From: Ulva prolifera
Lineage: Eukaryota > Chlorophyta > Ulvophyceae > Ulvales > Ulvaceae
Assembly: GCA_023078555.1 (NCBI GenBank)
Contig: CM041198.1
Location: 12,243,374 to 12,307,373 of the forward strand
DNA: 64,000 nucleotides
Reading direction: 5' to 3'
Positions 22,701 through 36,041 of the stretch are shown here, in pieces. A program made the position numbers and the translations under genes. Position 1 is the stretch's first letter. Every line of letters starts with the position of its first letter. The notes beneath the pieces are model-generated. The model saw only the letters and a program-made list of their open reading frames with translations, did no database searches and had not been told where the DNA came from.

Positions 22701-25700
22701 GAAGGGGCAAGTTGCGCCGACGGCGCTCTCCATGACGACCTTCACAGTCGATCTCACCCTGGAAGCGGACAAGTATCGCCTGACGGTGCAGCGCGCCGGC
22801 CCGGACATGCTTCGGCTGCAGCTGAACCAAACCACAGTAGATGTCGGAGCGCGCAAGCTATCAGATGGGAGCATCCTGGTCCAGGTCGATGGCTGCGCTC
22901 ATGTTGTGCACACGGAGAAGGAGGTCACCGGGACACGCCTCATCATTGACAACCTCACCTGCCTGCTGCCTAATGAACACGACCCCTCGTCATTACGCGC
23001 CGCCTCCCCTGGCAAGCTCCTCAGGTGTGCCCACTCTGCATGGCGTCGCTGTGGAGGCCGTCGCCTGTTCGCTGCTGCTGGGACATGTATACACTGCATC
23101 GTGAGCAGCCATGTGCATGCTCTGTTGCTGCACCTGTAACTGTTCATCATCAGCACTTCGTGCCATGCCTTCAGACTCTGACACATTGTTATGCTACAGC
23201 TTCCAGAAGGCAGCAGCTGCCTTGCATGTAGTTTACAGGGCAGATCATCTGTGCACACGTGGTGCCATTCAGGCTCAAGCGTGTAGGTTCCTGGTGGAAG
23301 ATGGTGCTACAGTAGAGCAGGACGAACCGTTTGCTGAGATGGAGGCGATGAAGCAGATCATGCTGATGATCGCACCTGCACGGGGCACCCTCCACTGTGC
23401 TGTGCCAGAGGGCCGCAGCCTCAGCGGTGGCGAGCTGGTGGCAACGCTAGAGCTCGAAGACCCAGACGCAGGGTACACCGGGCGACCGTTCACTGGTGGC
23501 TTTCCAGACCTCGCAGAGCCGCAGGTCGTAGCCGAGGGTCTCTGCAATGCCTTCCACGCCACCCTGCAGTGCGTCGATATGATCATGACAGGGTACGTCC
23601 AGGATGCCAGTTCCGTCGTAGGGGAGCTGGTTGACGCCGTCGCGAACCCTGAGCTACCATTTGCAATCTGGGACGACCAGTGGGCAACCCTGCAGGCCGG
23701 GCTGCCTGCCGAGCTATTGGCCCGGCTCTCGGACATCGTTGCAGGTTGGCGCCGTACTGCGCCAGACTATGTTGCGGACGGTGTGGCGGGGGCCGAGTCA
23801 TCTGCAGGAGACTCATCGATAGACAGCACCACAATGAGTAGCGTTGAAGAGCGTATGCTCAGGGGCGGTGGCAGCTCCGGGGGGGTGAGCGAGGCAGAAG
23901 AAGGGTTCCCAGCTCGCCAGTTGCGGCATGAGATAGCGAAGCACATCGAGAGAACGCCTATCAAGGATCAGCGGATTGTTGAGTCTGCGACGTCGGGTGT
24001 CATGGCAGCGTTACAGCAGCTGGACGGAGGGCCTCATGGTCTTGCATGCCACACAGCCCGCGATATTCTGGACAAGTTCCTCACAAGTGAAGGGCCGTTC
24101 CTGGTTCACCGGGAGCTCTCGGAGCCAGATGTGATCGACATCCTACGAAAGGAGCATGCCTCTGACCTGCAACACGTGCTGTTCCCTCGCCTGATGCTTC
24201 ACATTGCGCAGCATAGATCTGTTAGCCCCCTCTGGACTGCATCACCCTTGCACGGAAAGCAGTTTTCAGAGAGAGCAATGGGCATCGCTGATGAGTGCTG
24301 CCCTGTAATGTGAAGCCGGCGTGGCAATGGAATCTGCACTCGCTTATCTATTCAAGCCTTCCACTTACACACCCAGCACTGCTGCAGGTGCTGAATGTAA
24401 TTTTGTCTCACCAGGCACTACCACGCAAGGCAGAGCTGGTGCTTGGCGTGCTAGACACGCTAGTTGCATCGGCCGCACCACAATTCAAGCTGCAGCTTGC
24501 TCAGCTTTCTGCACTGCCGACTGTGTCGCCGCTTGATCGAGTTGTACAGCGCGCTCAGCAGCTGCTGGACCATGCACTGCTCTCTGAGCTGAGCGTTGCG
24601 ATTGCGAGTGCACTCATTCCCCCACTGACGCCGACTAACAGTGTGGAAGCCAGTGAAGATCCCAGCAGCCACCGGAGGTTGGGCTCGTCTGCCGTCGACG
24701 GGGTTTCAACAGCAGTTGGGGACTTAGAGCTTGAGTCACTAGAGCAGGCGGCGGCAAAAGTTCTTCACGACTTGAAGAATCGTGCATCTCTGACTGATAG
24801 GTGCTGCCCGACTGTGCTGATTCCTATGCTCAGCAATTTGAATCTCAAGCTGCTGAAAGACCACACGCGTGTGCCGCCCTTGTCAAGAAAATCAATCCAG
24901 TCGCCCATTTTGAAAGGGCGTGGGAGCACCTGTGCATGTTTGGTAGTGCCAGGGACGGCAATTTGTATAGCTGTCGGTATCTGCTGTAGACGAGATCGAG
25001 GGTAGTGTCATGACCAATGTCAAGTTGACATTCTTTGTTTGAGAGGATGGGGTGCCATGGAACCGCTAGCGTCACCACATGCACATGCTTTTCTATGTTC
25101 GCTGCTACAGCTGCTGCACCTGAGCTCGGCCATGAGACTGCGCTGGCTGTAGGTGACCATTTTGAAGCCTGAAACTGCCTAGCATTCCCCACCGTAATAC
25201 TATTGGACGCTCTTTGATGAAACGAACCCTCACCTGGACCCAGTTATCTGCTAAGTTGCAAGCGGTGGTGCATGTCTGGATAGAATGGTTCTAGCTTTTT
25301 GCATTGCATGGAGGGCAACGATAACCGAAGTTGGAGTAGGATGCAATGTGCGTGTGTTTGTGCAGGTTGGCAGTGCTGGTGAACGCTCCCGCTGCGATTG
25401 AAGAAGCTGTTGCTCTTGTGCTCGGCACGCGCAATCAAGATCTGCATCGAGCAGCCTGCCTTGCATACATCCACCGCCTGTACTCGGCTTTCCTCGTGAC
25501 ACAGCCGACAGAGCTCTCGGGCAATCTTTCAGGCTACCAGTGGTGCTATGAGGCAGCAATCAGCAGCGGTATGCTGGCCTTGTCTCTGGCCACCTTTCAG
25601 TGTCACTGACCCTGTGCTGAAAAACTGTTGTGCGCATACGGACGCCCCCATACCTATGCCAAGATAGGCAGTGAAATAGGAAGTTGTTATTGTGCACTAG

Positions 25701-28700
25701 TCTACCATGAGAATCCATGATCGGCAGGACCCACGGCATCCACCTGCAGGAGCAACAAGTGAAGTACCTTGCAACGGGGTGCTGCTGCTTCCAGGCTCGC
25801 TGGAGCAGCTGCCTGCGATGCTAACCAATCTTGCCGCCATCCAGAGGCAGATCGATGTTGTCCATGTTGTGTACAGTCCTGCAAGTTCCGTGCAGAGACG
25901 CTGTCCCGCTTCAAGCGTTAGACAGGGCACAGCTTATGACTCTGCTACCCCTGCAACTGGCAACTCCTCCACGGCTGTGGTAGAGCACATGCCGTCACTG
26001 GATGAGACTGCATCTGCGGCAGTGAAGGCTTGCTCAGAGATTCTGCTTGCACTGGGTGTTGCGAATGTGTCGATGCTGGGCGTGGCTGCATCCTGGGACG
26101 TTCACCGGATAGGATATCGGGCATCCGGTGGAGCATACGAGCACGCTCCAATTCTGTCCTTCATTGAGCCGCCTACCGCTTGCATGCTTGAGACGGACAC
26201 TTTGCCACCTGTGCTGCAGTATGTGCCCTCATACGCACACCAGCTGCATACATTTCTTGTTCAGGTCCGACCTCCCTGCTCCTCATGTCTGCTGCAGCAA
26301 TGCACGCTTCTCTGATCAAGGTCACGGCACCCCTGGATCGTATTGTAGGATCATGTATCACCCGTGAAGGCCGCGTCACCCAGAAAGGATGTTGTGAATT
26401 TGTTCTGATATCACTGTGTTGGCAGTGGGCCCATGTGAGCCGGTCTGGCTGCTTGTGTACCATGATCACAGCAGCTTCAGACCTGTTCTAGTGAACGTGG
26501 ACTCCTCATTTCTGTTCACTTGCCATGCACTCTGTATCAGCCAGCACGACCTACACCAACACTGTCGAGAGGGAACGCGATGCAGGAACGTTCTACAGTG
26601 TCCTCGCAGTTTCTGCGGCGCACGTTCATGCGTGTCGTCATCCGCCGGATCTCCACACCGGACCTGTTGTCTGCACTTTACCAACAGCACGCCACCCGCG
26701 CTGCCAGTGCAGCCATTGCCGAAGCGGAGGCAGTGCTTCCACGCTGCCTGCATGAGCTGCACCGGCTGTCTGCACAGAGCGTGACTGGCCCCGCGGACTG
26801 GGTGCATATTTTTGTGAGCCTGCTGCCACCTCTGCCGTTGTGTGGGGAGGCAGGATCAGCTATGCACATTGCTGCGGCGTTGCGCGCTGCAGCCGCCCAA
26901 GCAGCTGCACGCCATGCGGCAGCACTGCGAAAGGCGGCTGTGGCAGAGTGGACTATTCGCGTCCGTTCAGAGGTGGCGCCTGATGCTCACGCCTCAGTGC
27001 GCGGCTGGCGCATTGTCGTGTCTCTGCCATCCGGTGCGTACCCTCTGTCATGTTTGCGGCGTGAATGTTACTGTAAAATGAAGCAAATCTGGAGTTTGCA
27101 CGGAGTTCGCTTTGTAGACCATCTTGCGGGGGTTGCTGCGGGCATGCTCAAGCATCACCTTCCTGGGAATGTACGGCAGATATGCACCATCCTGCGCTGT
27201 CATGCTGTATACCTCTTCCAACATCCAGACAACACCATCGCCCTTCGTGAATCTGAGGCCCCTAAGTTCCACATGACAGTTTCCCACGGCTGACACTGTA
27301 TGCCAGAGTGGGAGGATTTGCTGCCGTGACACATTACTGTGATATCACCTGCTGTAGGCTTTCTTGCAGGCCACGAGTCGGGCGAGGATAATGTCACAGT
27401 GTTCCAGGAGGTCGTGGCTGAGGGCGGAGTGCGCCTGAAGCGCCCAGGTCACACGTCGCCAGACTCTGGTGAGTCGTTTGGCAGCAGCGTCCTCACGCCT
27501 GTTCCGCAGCTGTCACCACTACAGCAACGGCGGCTCCAAGCGAGGCGGCACAGCACAACATATTGCTACGACTTTCCTGCGGTGTTTGAAGATGCGCTGC
27601 GGTCAATGTGGGCAGAGTATGAAGCCAGTGCTGGCAATAGACCGCAGGGTGGAGCCTTGGTGGAGGCAACAGAGCTGATCCACAGTGGTGTCCTGGACTA
27701 CCGGCAGCCTGACGCCCCTCTTATCCCGGTGCGGAGCTGCTGAAAACTATGACTTTGCCGGAGTGTTGCTCAGTGCAAACACCTGTTTGTAACTCAGATG
27801 ATGTGATGAATCTGAAAGTCCAGGAGTTATGTCGCAAGTGCGATCAGCTGACCCGATTACTTGTGCATGCATTACGGTTGCTGCGATGGAACGCCACTGT
27901 GGCGGTGACCATAACAAAATCAGCACAGTGAGGCTTCTGGGAGTGGTGCAGGTGACACGCCCAATCGGCAGCAACGACATTGGTGTGGTAGTGTGGGCGA
28001 TGACTCTGCGCACTCCGGAGTGGCCACATGGGCGACAGGCCATCGCAATTGCTAACGACATCACCTTCCAGGCGGGCGCCCTGAGCCCACATGAACACGC
28101 CATGTTCCGTGCTGCTGCAGACCTTGCCCACAAGCGCCAGCTGCCACTAATATACCTGGCTGCGAACTCAGGCGCAAAGGTCGGCCTCGACCAAGAGCTG
28201 AAGCAAGTACTGCAGGTGCAGCCCTTCCGACATCAATGTCCCTGAATCTTCATCTGTCTACATGTTCTACGTGCATGCAGGCGACTTGAAATGTCCTGCT
28301 GCTTGCATGCTTTTCCATGCTTCCGAAGGTCTGGCATGTGCATAATTGCAGTGCAGCAGCCACGCAAATGAACACGGCGGTATAAGGACACCTTCAGCAT
28401 GCAGGTCAATTGGGTCAGCAGTGAGGAGCCCTGGAAAGGCTTTGAGTACCTCTATCTTTCTGATAACGACTACAAGGATGCTGTGGAACGCAGCGGTGGT
28501 GCACAGCTGCCATTCCGTGCTGAGGCTGTGCGGAGCGGTACCGATGCAGCAGTGGCCCACTGGCGGCTGACAGACATCGTGGGCTCAGAAGACGGTGTGG
28601 GCGTGGAATGTCTATCGGGGAGTGCAGCCACAGCAGCAGCATTCTCACGGGGCTTTGAGTGTGGCTTCACCATCACACTGGTGACAGGACGCACAGTGGG

Positions 28701-31411
28701 GATCGGCGCGTACCTTGCACGGCTCGGCCGCCGGTACGGCTTCACGTCACAGCCTTGACGCACCACACTTGGACTGGTCTGCATGCAGTAAAGCCACGTC
28801 AGCATGATTGGGCAGACCTTTGGTCAGCATGTACGTCAGCCTCTGGGATGGGGGCTTGCAGCTGGCGGGGAGGTAAGCTGGCGGCTGCAGTACATCACAC
28901 GTCAGCCATGTGCAGGGTGATTCAGCGAGCTGATCAACCGATCATCTTGACAGGCTTTCAGGCGCTGAACAAGCTGCTGGGGCGGCCAGTGTACGTGTCA
29001 CAGATGCAACTGGGGGGGCCGCGCGTGATGGCATGCAACGGGGTGTCACACCTGGTTGTACACGACGACCTGCAAGGCGCAAAGGCCATCCTGGAGTGGC
29101 TGTCGTTTGCGCCGCTGACTGTTGGGGGCGAGCACACTATTCATGACATCTCTATCCGGCTGGGCGGCGACACGGCGCCGCGCCCTGTGACGTACGCACC
29201 TCCCCCAGGTCAGCGATTTCAGCTGCGTGATGCAGTTACTGGCCACATGGTGGACGGGGAGTGGGCTGCGGGACTGTTTGACCGGGGATCGTGGCGGGAG
29301 TACCAGGAAGGATGGGCTCAGACAGTGATCACCGGTCGTGCGCGGCTGGAGGGCCACCCGGTGGCTGTGCTGGGTGTTGAGTGCCACACTGTGACAGTGT
29401 CGGTCCCGGCAGACCCTGGCATGCCCAGTTCTTCTGAGCAGCAAATCACTCAGGCAGGTCAGGTGTGGGCAACCCACTGCTACCCTGATTTGCATTCAAT
29501 GACATGCGTGATATTTTCTTGCCCAGCTGCCGCTCATCGAGGCTGCTCACATGGGGCTTCAAATTTTCTTTTTGCGCCGTGCTTGCAGGGCCTGCAGCAG
29601 GGTGCTCCCACGCTCTCACCTGTGTCTGCGTGCAGGTGTGGTATCCGGACTCGGCACAGAAGACAGCCGACGCGCTGCAGGAGTACGATCGGGAGGGCCT
29701 GCCCCTCATCATCCTTGCCAACTGGCGTGGCTTCTCCGGTGGCAAGCGGGACCTGTTCGAGGGGGTCCTGCAGGCCGGCGCAAGCATAGTGGAGAGCCTC
29801 AGGCGCTACCGGTGGCCTGTCATGGTGTACATGCCCCCTGGTTGCGACCTCCGCGGGGGAGCATGGGTTGTCATCGACTCCCAGATCAACTCTTCCATGG
29901 TGGAGATGTATGCTGGTGTGCACTCAGCTTGATTGGATGTCGGAGGAGTTGCACTAAGATGCAGCTAGACTGCTCATCAATCAATCAGGTGCTATGAGGG
30001 CCACGACGGTGGTCCCAGGCGGGTTGCGTGGTCTGAGCAATGTCCGTGGCTGAATGCCTTACACGATGCAGAAATTTTTCTACGATGTGCTTTTGATCAT
30101 GTTGCTACATGTCACATGAATGGCCATATCACTGACTTGCTGACTCAAACCATTACCATGACCTGGGAGGAGCAGCAGCTGTCATCACGGTAAATTTTTT
30201 CTCCTGGGAGGTTGGGAGTGGTCACTGAGATGGGGGCTGTGCAGATCCGACTGCAAGGGGGAATGTCCTGGAAGCCGAAGGTGTTGTTGAGATCAAGTTC
30301 AGGAAGAAAGATCTCCTGGCGCTCATGCACCGATGCGATCCAGAGTTGCGTGCAATGGTGGCAGCGCCGCGTGACCAGCCCAGCCTAGAGGCGGCAACTC
30401 GAGCCAGGCAGGAGCAGCTGTTCCCGGTGTATCACTCAATTGCTGTGCACTTTGCGCAGATGCACGACACACCGGTGAGCCTCCGTACCCGCAATGTTGT
30501 GATGGATTTGTGTCACTGCAGAACTGAACTCATGCAGCTTGTTCCCAAGTCGCACACATGCACTGCCAAAGCTCTGCCGCAGCCAATATTCTGTCAAAAA
30601 GGGTCTGCAAAGATCCCTCGCACTTCTCTCGATGGGACGTAGATGAACTTGACTGCTGCGCAAGAGGCAGGAATAACCCTTGTGCGATGCATTGCGTCAT
30701 CTCACAGGGGCCTCAGGAAGGGTTCCCTCTGATAGAATTCCCATTTGTCCGACTTGTTGCAAGGGCCTAGGATGACACTGCCAACACATGCCGCAGTCAA
30801 ACCGCAATCTGAATGCGTAGCAGTGTCCACGTGACGTCAGCTTGTGGCTAATGCTTCCACCGACATTTGAAATGCAGGTAAGAATGGTGAACAAAGGGGT
30901 CCTCCAGGCGATTGTGCCATGGGTGGACGCGAGGCGTGTCCTTGCAATGCGGCTCCGGCGGCGGCTAGCAGAGGACGCTGTGCGGGCGCATGTCGCATCC
31001 GCGGACCCAACGGTGCAACGCTCAGATGCACTGCAAATCATCGAGAGCTGGTACACTGGCCTGGCATTGGATGACCTGAGTAGCCAAGGCACCTTCCCTA
31101 ATGGGCACTCCTCCCGTGGGAGTGCGGCCACTCTTGCGGACGTCGGTGGGTGTGCGGACGCGCATGGAGTATGCACCCATAATGAGCTTGTTGTTCGGGA
31201 TCAGCAGTTCCTAGAATGGCTCAATAGTGCACAGGGTGCAGCCAAGATCGGAGCTGAGCTGAAGAAGCTCAAGCGTAATGCAGCGGCCGCCACAGTGCTC
31301 GAGGTTACCAAATCGCAGGAGGGCCGAGAAGGCCTGCTCCTCGCTCTAGGCAGCCTGCTAGAGAAAAACTTGAGCTTGAAGGCGCAATTGGCAAGCATAA
31401 TCGAAACTTAG
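19746..31411 (+). CDS. ACC1: Eukaryotic multidomain acetyl-CoA carboxylase
   Basis: Makes malonyl-CoA from acetyl-CoA, bicarbonate and ATP in one polypeptide, normally cytosolic. Domains in order: biotin carboxylase N-part ([20 protein letters not shown], 19,845; [16 protein letters not shown], 19,985); ATP-grasp ([20 protein letters not shown], 20,335; [12 protein letters not shown], 20,800; [24 protein letters not shown], 21,510); biotin carboxylase C-part (21,860-22,320); biotin carboxyl carrier part with [13 protein letters not shown] (23,330); long central domain (23,460-27,300); carboxyltransferase N-half ([19 protein letters not shown], 27,955; [18 protein letters not shown], 28,160; VQLGG-like [18 protein letters not shown], 29,005) and C-half ([13 protein letters not shown], 29,640; [17 protein letters not shown], 29,720; [12 protein letters not shown], 29,855; to 31,411). 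The carrier motif is M-K-Q rather than the usual M-K-M. There are roughly two dozen exons, and their borders were not all fixed. The N-terminus lacks an obvious plastid transit peptide. Confidence 0.95.
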
Positions 31412-31470
31412 GTTTCCCTTGTGGAGATGCGAGGAGCTGATTGCGAACAGATGGGTCATTGCTACTGTCA

Positions 31471-31475
31471 TGTAA
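31471..31475 (+). terminator. TGTAA polyadenylation signal of ACC
   Basis: TGTAA 60 bases after the ACC stop codon, the expected motif and distance for a green-algal gene. Confidence 0.5.
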
Positions 31476-31926
31476 GGACGTGAATCATGGAGTCTCACCA
31501 TGCGAGAAGCACACGAACAGCCGCATATTTGGGTACTGTTTTGTGTGGACGGCGGTCGCATGATCGTAAAGTAAACCGTATCATACATGCACGCTACATG
31601 CCTCTCAGACTGCATCCTTGGAGCACGTAAACAGCTGTCACATGTATGAATCGTTGCCCTGACACGGGATTTTCAAGATGTATAAACTTTGGGATCGGTA
31701 CGTTATGAATTTCCAATACATCTCTGAAGCTGGCTCTGTGAGTGTTCATAGATCAGGCCCTGCCCTGCACATTTCCCAGGTGCGGCACACTATGCACATT
31801 TGAGCAAACAGTATCAGCTTGTTACGCTAAATATAATGACTCAACGTGACTACCTGTTGCTCACTGCAACCACACGGTATCTCAGTCGGTGAAGGTGGCA
31901 GCAATCCAATGGTGCTTACATCACAT
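31476..31926. other. Convergent intergenic region between ACC and the LTD-like gene
   Basis: About 450 bases between two genes that point at each other. Only 3' flanking sequence is expected, and no gene or repeat was recognised. Confidence 0.4.
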
Positions 31927-32598
31927 TTATGCTTTGGCAAGAGCAGCCTCTAACAAGGTCTTAATCTCATCACTTGATGCTAGATCGAGCGGAGTCTGGC
32001 CTGTCAAGTCTTTGACAGTGACGTCCGCTCCTGCTTGAAGAACCTCTTCCACCTTCGGCACGTCCCCTTCCTCGGATGCCCAGAGCAGCAGCACATCAAC
32101 TGGATGCATGCCGTTATCAAGGTACTTCTCAAATGTATCATACGTTTGCTCTACAGCAAGTCGGCCTGTGTAGTTGAAGTAGTTCTCCATCTCCGTACGA
32201 TCAAAATCATCCCGTGACAGGTTGCCGTAGATACCTGCTTCTCGAGAGTCAGCCCCATTCTTCCCAAACTTGAACCAGGCGAAGACTTTTCCTCCATTTT
32301 GTACCCGCGATTGCAGCGGCCGGCCGGCTACAAAAGTGCATCGTGGCTTCGCATAGACGACTCTCATGTTGAGGAGCTCGAAGAGTATGGGAGGGCTGAA
32401 TGCAACAAACGCAGAACCTTGAGTCCTGAAACGTCTGCGACAGCTGCTGATCCTCTTTCCTCGTGATGCGCTGTTCATCTCGTCGGAACCCTTCCCTCTG
32501 CAGCTGAGGCTGGCTTGCTCGAGCGAGAGGGTATCTACGACATATCGCGGTAAATGGAGTTCGGCGTGGCGGCGGGGCTCTATGCGCGCTCTGGCCAT
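31927..32598 (-). CDS. LTD: LTD/GDC1-like chloroplast ankyrin protein (LHCP translocation)
   Basis: Single open exon of 223 codons. Plant LTD (GDC1) is a stroma/inner-envelope factor that hands light-harvesting proteins from the import machinery to the cpSRP pathway. The C-terminal two thirds match closely: NGGKVFAWFKFGKNGADSRE, AGIYGNLSRDDFDRTEMENY, FNYTGRLAVEQTYDTFEKYL, HPVDVLLLWASEEGDVPKVE and an ankyrin-like block GADVTVKDLTGQTPLDLASS. The N-terminal third is rich in Arg, Ser and Ala and low in acidic residues, consistent with a chloroplast transit peptide. It may also hide a 5' intron, because the family block starts only at about residue 95. An intact frame suggests a live gene, and it marks the organism as photosynthetic. 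Confidence 0.9.
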   Translation of the reverse strand: MARARIEPRRHAELHLPRYVVDTLSLEQASLSCRGKGSDEMNSASRGKRISSCRRRFRTQGSAFVAFSPPILFELLNMRVVYAKPRCTFVAGRPLQSRVQNGGKVFAWFKFGKNGADSREAGIYGNLSRDDFDRTEMENYFNYTGRLAVEQTYDTFEKYLDNGMHPVDVLLLWASEEGDVPKVEEVLQAGADVTVKDLTGQTPLDLASSDEIKTLLEAALAKA

Positions 32599-34598
32599 GT
32601 GGCTATTGGTGCGCAGCTGCGCTCTAGAAGTTCCAGCAAGGGGACTGATGTAGTCAGTCGCTGCTCGTAGCCGTGCGTCCGAATTCGCACGATGATTGAA
32701 CGATGATCATCGATCACCGACTAGTCACGACTGGCCGCCGCGCAGTGGCACTTTGTGAACAGTTCCAGACTGGCCAGGTTGACTGTGGGGGCGTATCGGT
32801 TTTCCCAGCTGGGCCATTCGCTTGGACACTTGTGCTCGGTGATGACCTGGGTGCGAATGTCATCACTAGTGGGCACACGTGACAAGCTGTACATGCGGCT
32901 GCAAGACTTGCAATAATTTTGCGCTGAGCCTGCCTTCATGCTCCATGTCCACTTGGACGGAGCATCGGACCATACGTCTGTCACCGCGGCCCCATGCGCA
33001 TCTCAGGCTCCTGCTCTGCCCCTTACACACTTGGGACGTCATAACAATCGCCAACATGACTCGCAAACTGCAATCGTCTTTTCCCTCTCATGTAGCGCCG
33101 TCACCCTGGTTTGAAGCCATGTACCCGGTGACCCATGCTGGCGCAAAGTCGATTGTTGAACAGGGTGTACCTGAAGCCGAAGTCGTACCCTGCGCCACAT
33201 GAACTACATTGAATGAGCTCGGGCCCTTGCATGGCATTATCTTAAGACAAACTACGTAGTTTTGAAATTCCTATGCAGCAAATGATATCATCGAGTGGTC
33301 TGCAACAACAATAACATTAGAATCTGGGACCTGCCCAATTGAGCATTAGGGTCAGCGCCCCAAAGGACGAAGGAACAATCTGCTGGCTTAGCACAGTAAT
33401 GGTGCGGCACATGTGTTAGACCTTGGATCACGCTGAAACTTTTCACTGCCTGCAAGCCACAGAACTCGTTCACTCATGCGGGGCTGTGTTGTGGGCCAGA
33501 GCCGATGTCGTGGGAGTCAGGCGAGGGTAGACACCATTGTCGTGCTCATGTCATTGTTTATGCGCTTTGAAGAAGGCATGTTGCATTAACGATCTTGAGT
33601 GTCTTCCTCCTGTGTCCGTGGCGCTGAGGCTAATGCTCTTGTATGGCATGGATCAGTGGACCTGTATACTGATTCATATCCTAACCAGACAATGACAAAT
33701 GCGGATGACCAGGACCACATGCCAAAGGGCTTGCCCACTCAGACATCGTCTCAGACAACCGTACGAATCTCACACGGGCCCGGCCTGTGGTAAGCAAGGA
33801 GGCCACTCATGGCTGGTTCAATGCCGACGCACGCTGAATTGACCCCATGATCTCCCCAAGGAGGGGCCCGGCTTTTGTGTGCTTCTGAATCATTGGACTC
33901 TGCAGGTGGGACGTCAAGTGCACATGGTCACGTTTACACCATGGAGGTGGCTGGGTGTACAAGGATCTCTCATTTGGAAGAATCCATTGGACACCAGTTG
34001 TTGTGAGACGTACATCTCACGTTGACGAACTGGCACTCAGAAAATATCAGCCAAACACGTGCGATGTCACCCACTGACGCGGATGCATGCATGCTCGCTT
34101 GCGCGACCATTGCATGTCCAAGTACAATGTCATGATCTTACAAAGGCCTGAACCAGGATGGTCCCAAGGCAGCTAGGCATGTGAGTGGCCTAGACAACAC
34201 AAGCTTATGAGCTCGAGCAATAGGGAGTAAGCTGAACTAACTGTCACCATGCGAATTGATGCAGTCTTAAGTGCTAATACAATGCCCCAAAGTACCTATG
34301 AGAACGGCAGTCTTGCTTGATCTTGACTTGGTGCTATTTGACTTGAGCTCGAATCTTGTATATCGATATCTTGATTTGTGTTTGAATGCACCATCTTACA
34401 CTCCCTTTCAACACTGCTCCGCACCGACGCCTTTGCTTCTCCATGCATGCTCACCACTCGGAGCACTGCCTGTTTTTCACTGTTTACTTGGCACATCACA
34501 ACATAGATGCCATTCACCTTGATGTAGTGGATAGTACTTTAATTTCGTTCTCAGCCCCAATCGGCCGACCATCATTAATGATGCGAAGGCTTATGACT
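32599..34598. other. Long region without a recognised gene
   Basis: About 2 kb. Minor coding-like pieces occur on both strands: an 87-codon Trp-rich minus frame at 32,721-32,984 (VWSDAPSKWTWSMKAG), a plus frame ending at 33,202 (WFEAMYPVTHAGAKSIVEQG) and a 64-codon plus frame at 33,599-33,793. None matches a known family and none is joined to another by clear splice sites. The region may hold the LTD promoter (next to 32,598) and decayed sequence. Confidence 0.3.
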
Positions 34599-36041
34599 CA
34601 GGGCTGGCCCCAAGGGGTATATTGGGTTCCATATACCGGTATAAGGGTATATATTCTTATACCCAGGGTATACAGGTATAAGATAAAGGTATAATGAACG
34701 TTTTCGAGTATAGAGACGCGATTAAACATCTGATCACAGAAACAATTAGATATTCAGAAAGCCCTTGTTCTTGTGATATCTGCTGATACTGAAAGTATTC
34801 ATTTCAGGTTTATAGGCGCTGTGTAGGCATTGTTGAGTGTTTCAGGTTAGGGTGGAAAAACACTCAATGCCTTACTCACTTTCCAAGATTGACTGCAATT
34901 CGCTCAGAAAGTTACAGAGCAAGCTTTTTATATTGTTGGAATCGAAGTAAACAGTACTTTCCGATGATATAAGTCACATAATTAACAGATGATGTGGGTG
35001 ATGGCCAAGATGGTTTCCCAGCAGACCCTGTTTTCAGCACCTCTCAGCTCGTTCATAGCCCAAGCACACCCCGTTTGCAACCCATTTACAGCCCGTTCAG
35101 CCGGATCATCTATTCTTGCTCTATAGTGCTCAGCAACAAGTCGAAGTCTTCCATGCTAGCTTGATGAGCACGTGAATTGAAGCAATACGTTATCATTTTT
35201 CTAGCTCGCTCAAGGGACATGGCATTCCTAGCAGCAGTATGTATATCGGGACTATAGCAGTATATATATACATACTGAGAGTATGGCAAGATATATGTGT
35301 CCGATCTGTGCGTGTCGGACACTCAGCTCGCTCTGGACAGCGCACCATGCGATCGATGCTACTGGCCGTAGTCCACGTACACAATAACCAGAAGCACACA
35401 AATGGCATAAGTCGTTACAATTAACGCACGAGGGCTCACTTGACTTCGCAGCTGTTCTTTTAACCTGAGCTGCGCGACGCGTGCCCGAGTGTGTGGTCAT
35501 TCGCTTGACACTTTGACAGGCTGCCGAGCTGACAACCTTGCCCACATGACTGCATACTAAATTGCACGCGTGTGTGCGGACACTTGGGACCTCTACAACG
35601 CTCAGCCTGGTCCAAGCCGATCCAGGCTTCGCTTTGGACGACAGGACTGTCAGTATGTTACGCACAACTTACGAAGACGACAAAGCCACATTGTTGAACT
35701 GAAGTGCGGACCGCGGATCGTTTTCAGTCTCCTCTGTGCAATCCCTGACGACTAGAACGGACGTTTATCGTGCCTGATGTCACAGTAACGCATGGAGTCG
35801 CCTCCAGCACACATCCACACATATTTAATGCACTGGTAGGCTACGTAGTCCCACTATACCCCCGTTGCTGTGGGAATAATGTTCTGCAAGGGTATATCAC
35901 AGCCTGAATATACCCCTCTCAAGGGTATACCGACATATCGAGGTTATACCCCTTATTCTGTTGATTTTGAACTTATACCGGTATATATACCCTATACCCA
36001 TATACCGGTATAAACCCTTATACCGGTATAGGCCAGCCCTA
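34599..36041. mobile_element. hAT-like non-autonomous DNA transposon with TATACC-rich ends
   Basis: The left end reads CAGGGCTGGCC and the right end GGCCAGCCCTA, an inverted pair of the kind seen at hAT termini. Flanks TTATGACT (before) and TTATGAGC (after) agree at 6 of 8 bases, matching the 8 bp duplication hAT elements make. Just inside both ends lie 80-100 bases of repeated CCGGTATA / GGGTATA / TATACC units that are self-complementary, so the ends could form long hairpins. The 1.2 kb interior has no recognisable transposase, so mobility would need help from another element. The drift between the duplication copies suggests some age. Confidence 0.65.

Noticed and set aside
23275-23736. 153-codon minus-strand frame
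   Set aside because: Antisense to the ACC biotin carrier and central domain exon, whose sense frame has clear homology.
30697-31176. 159-codon minus-strand frame
   Set aside because: Antisense shadow of the last ACC carboxyltransferase exons.
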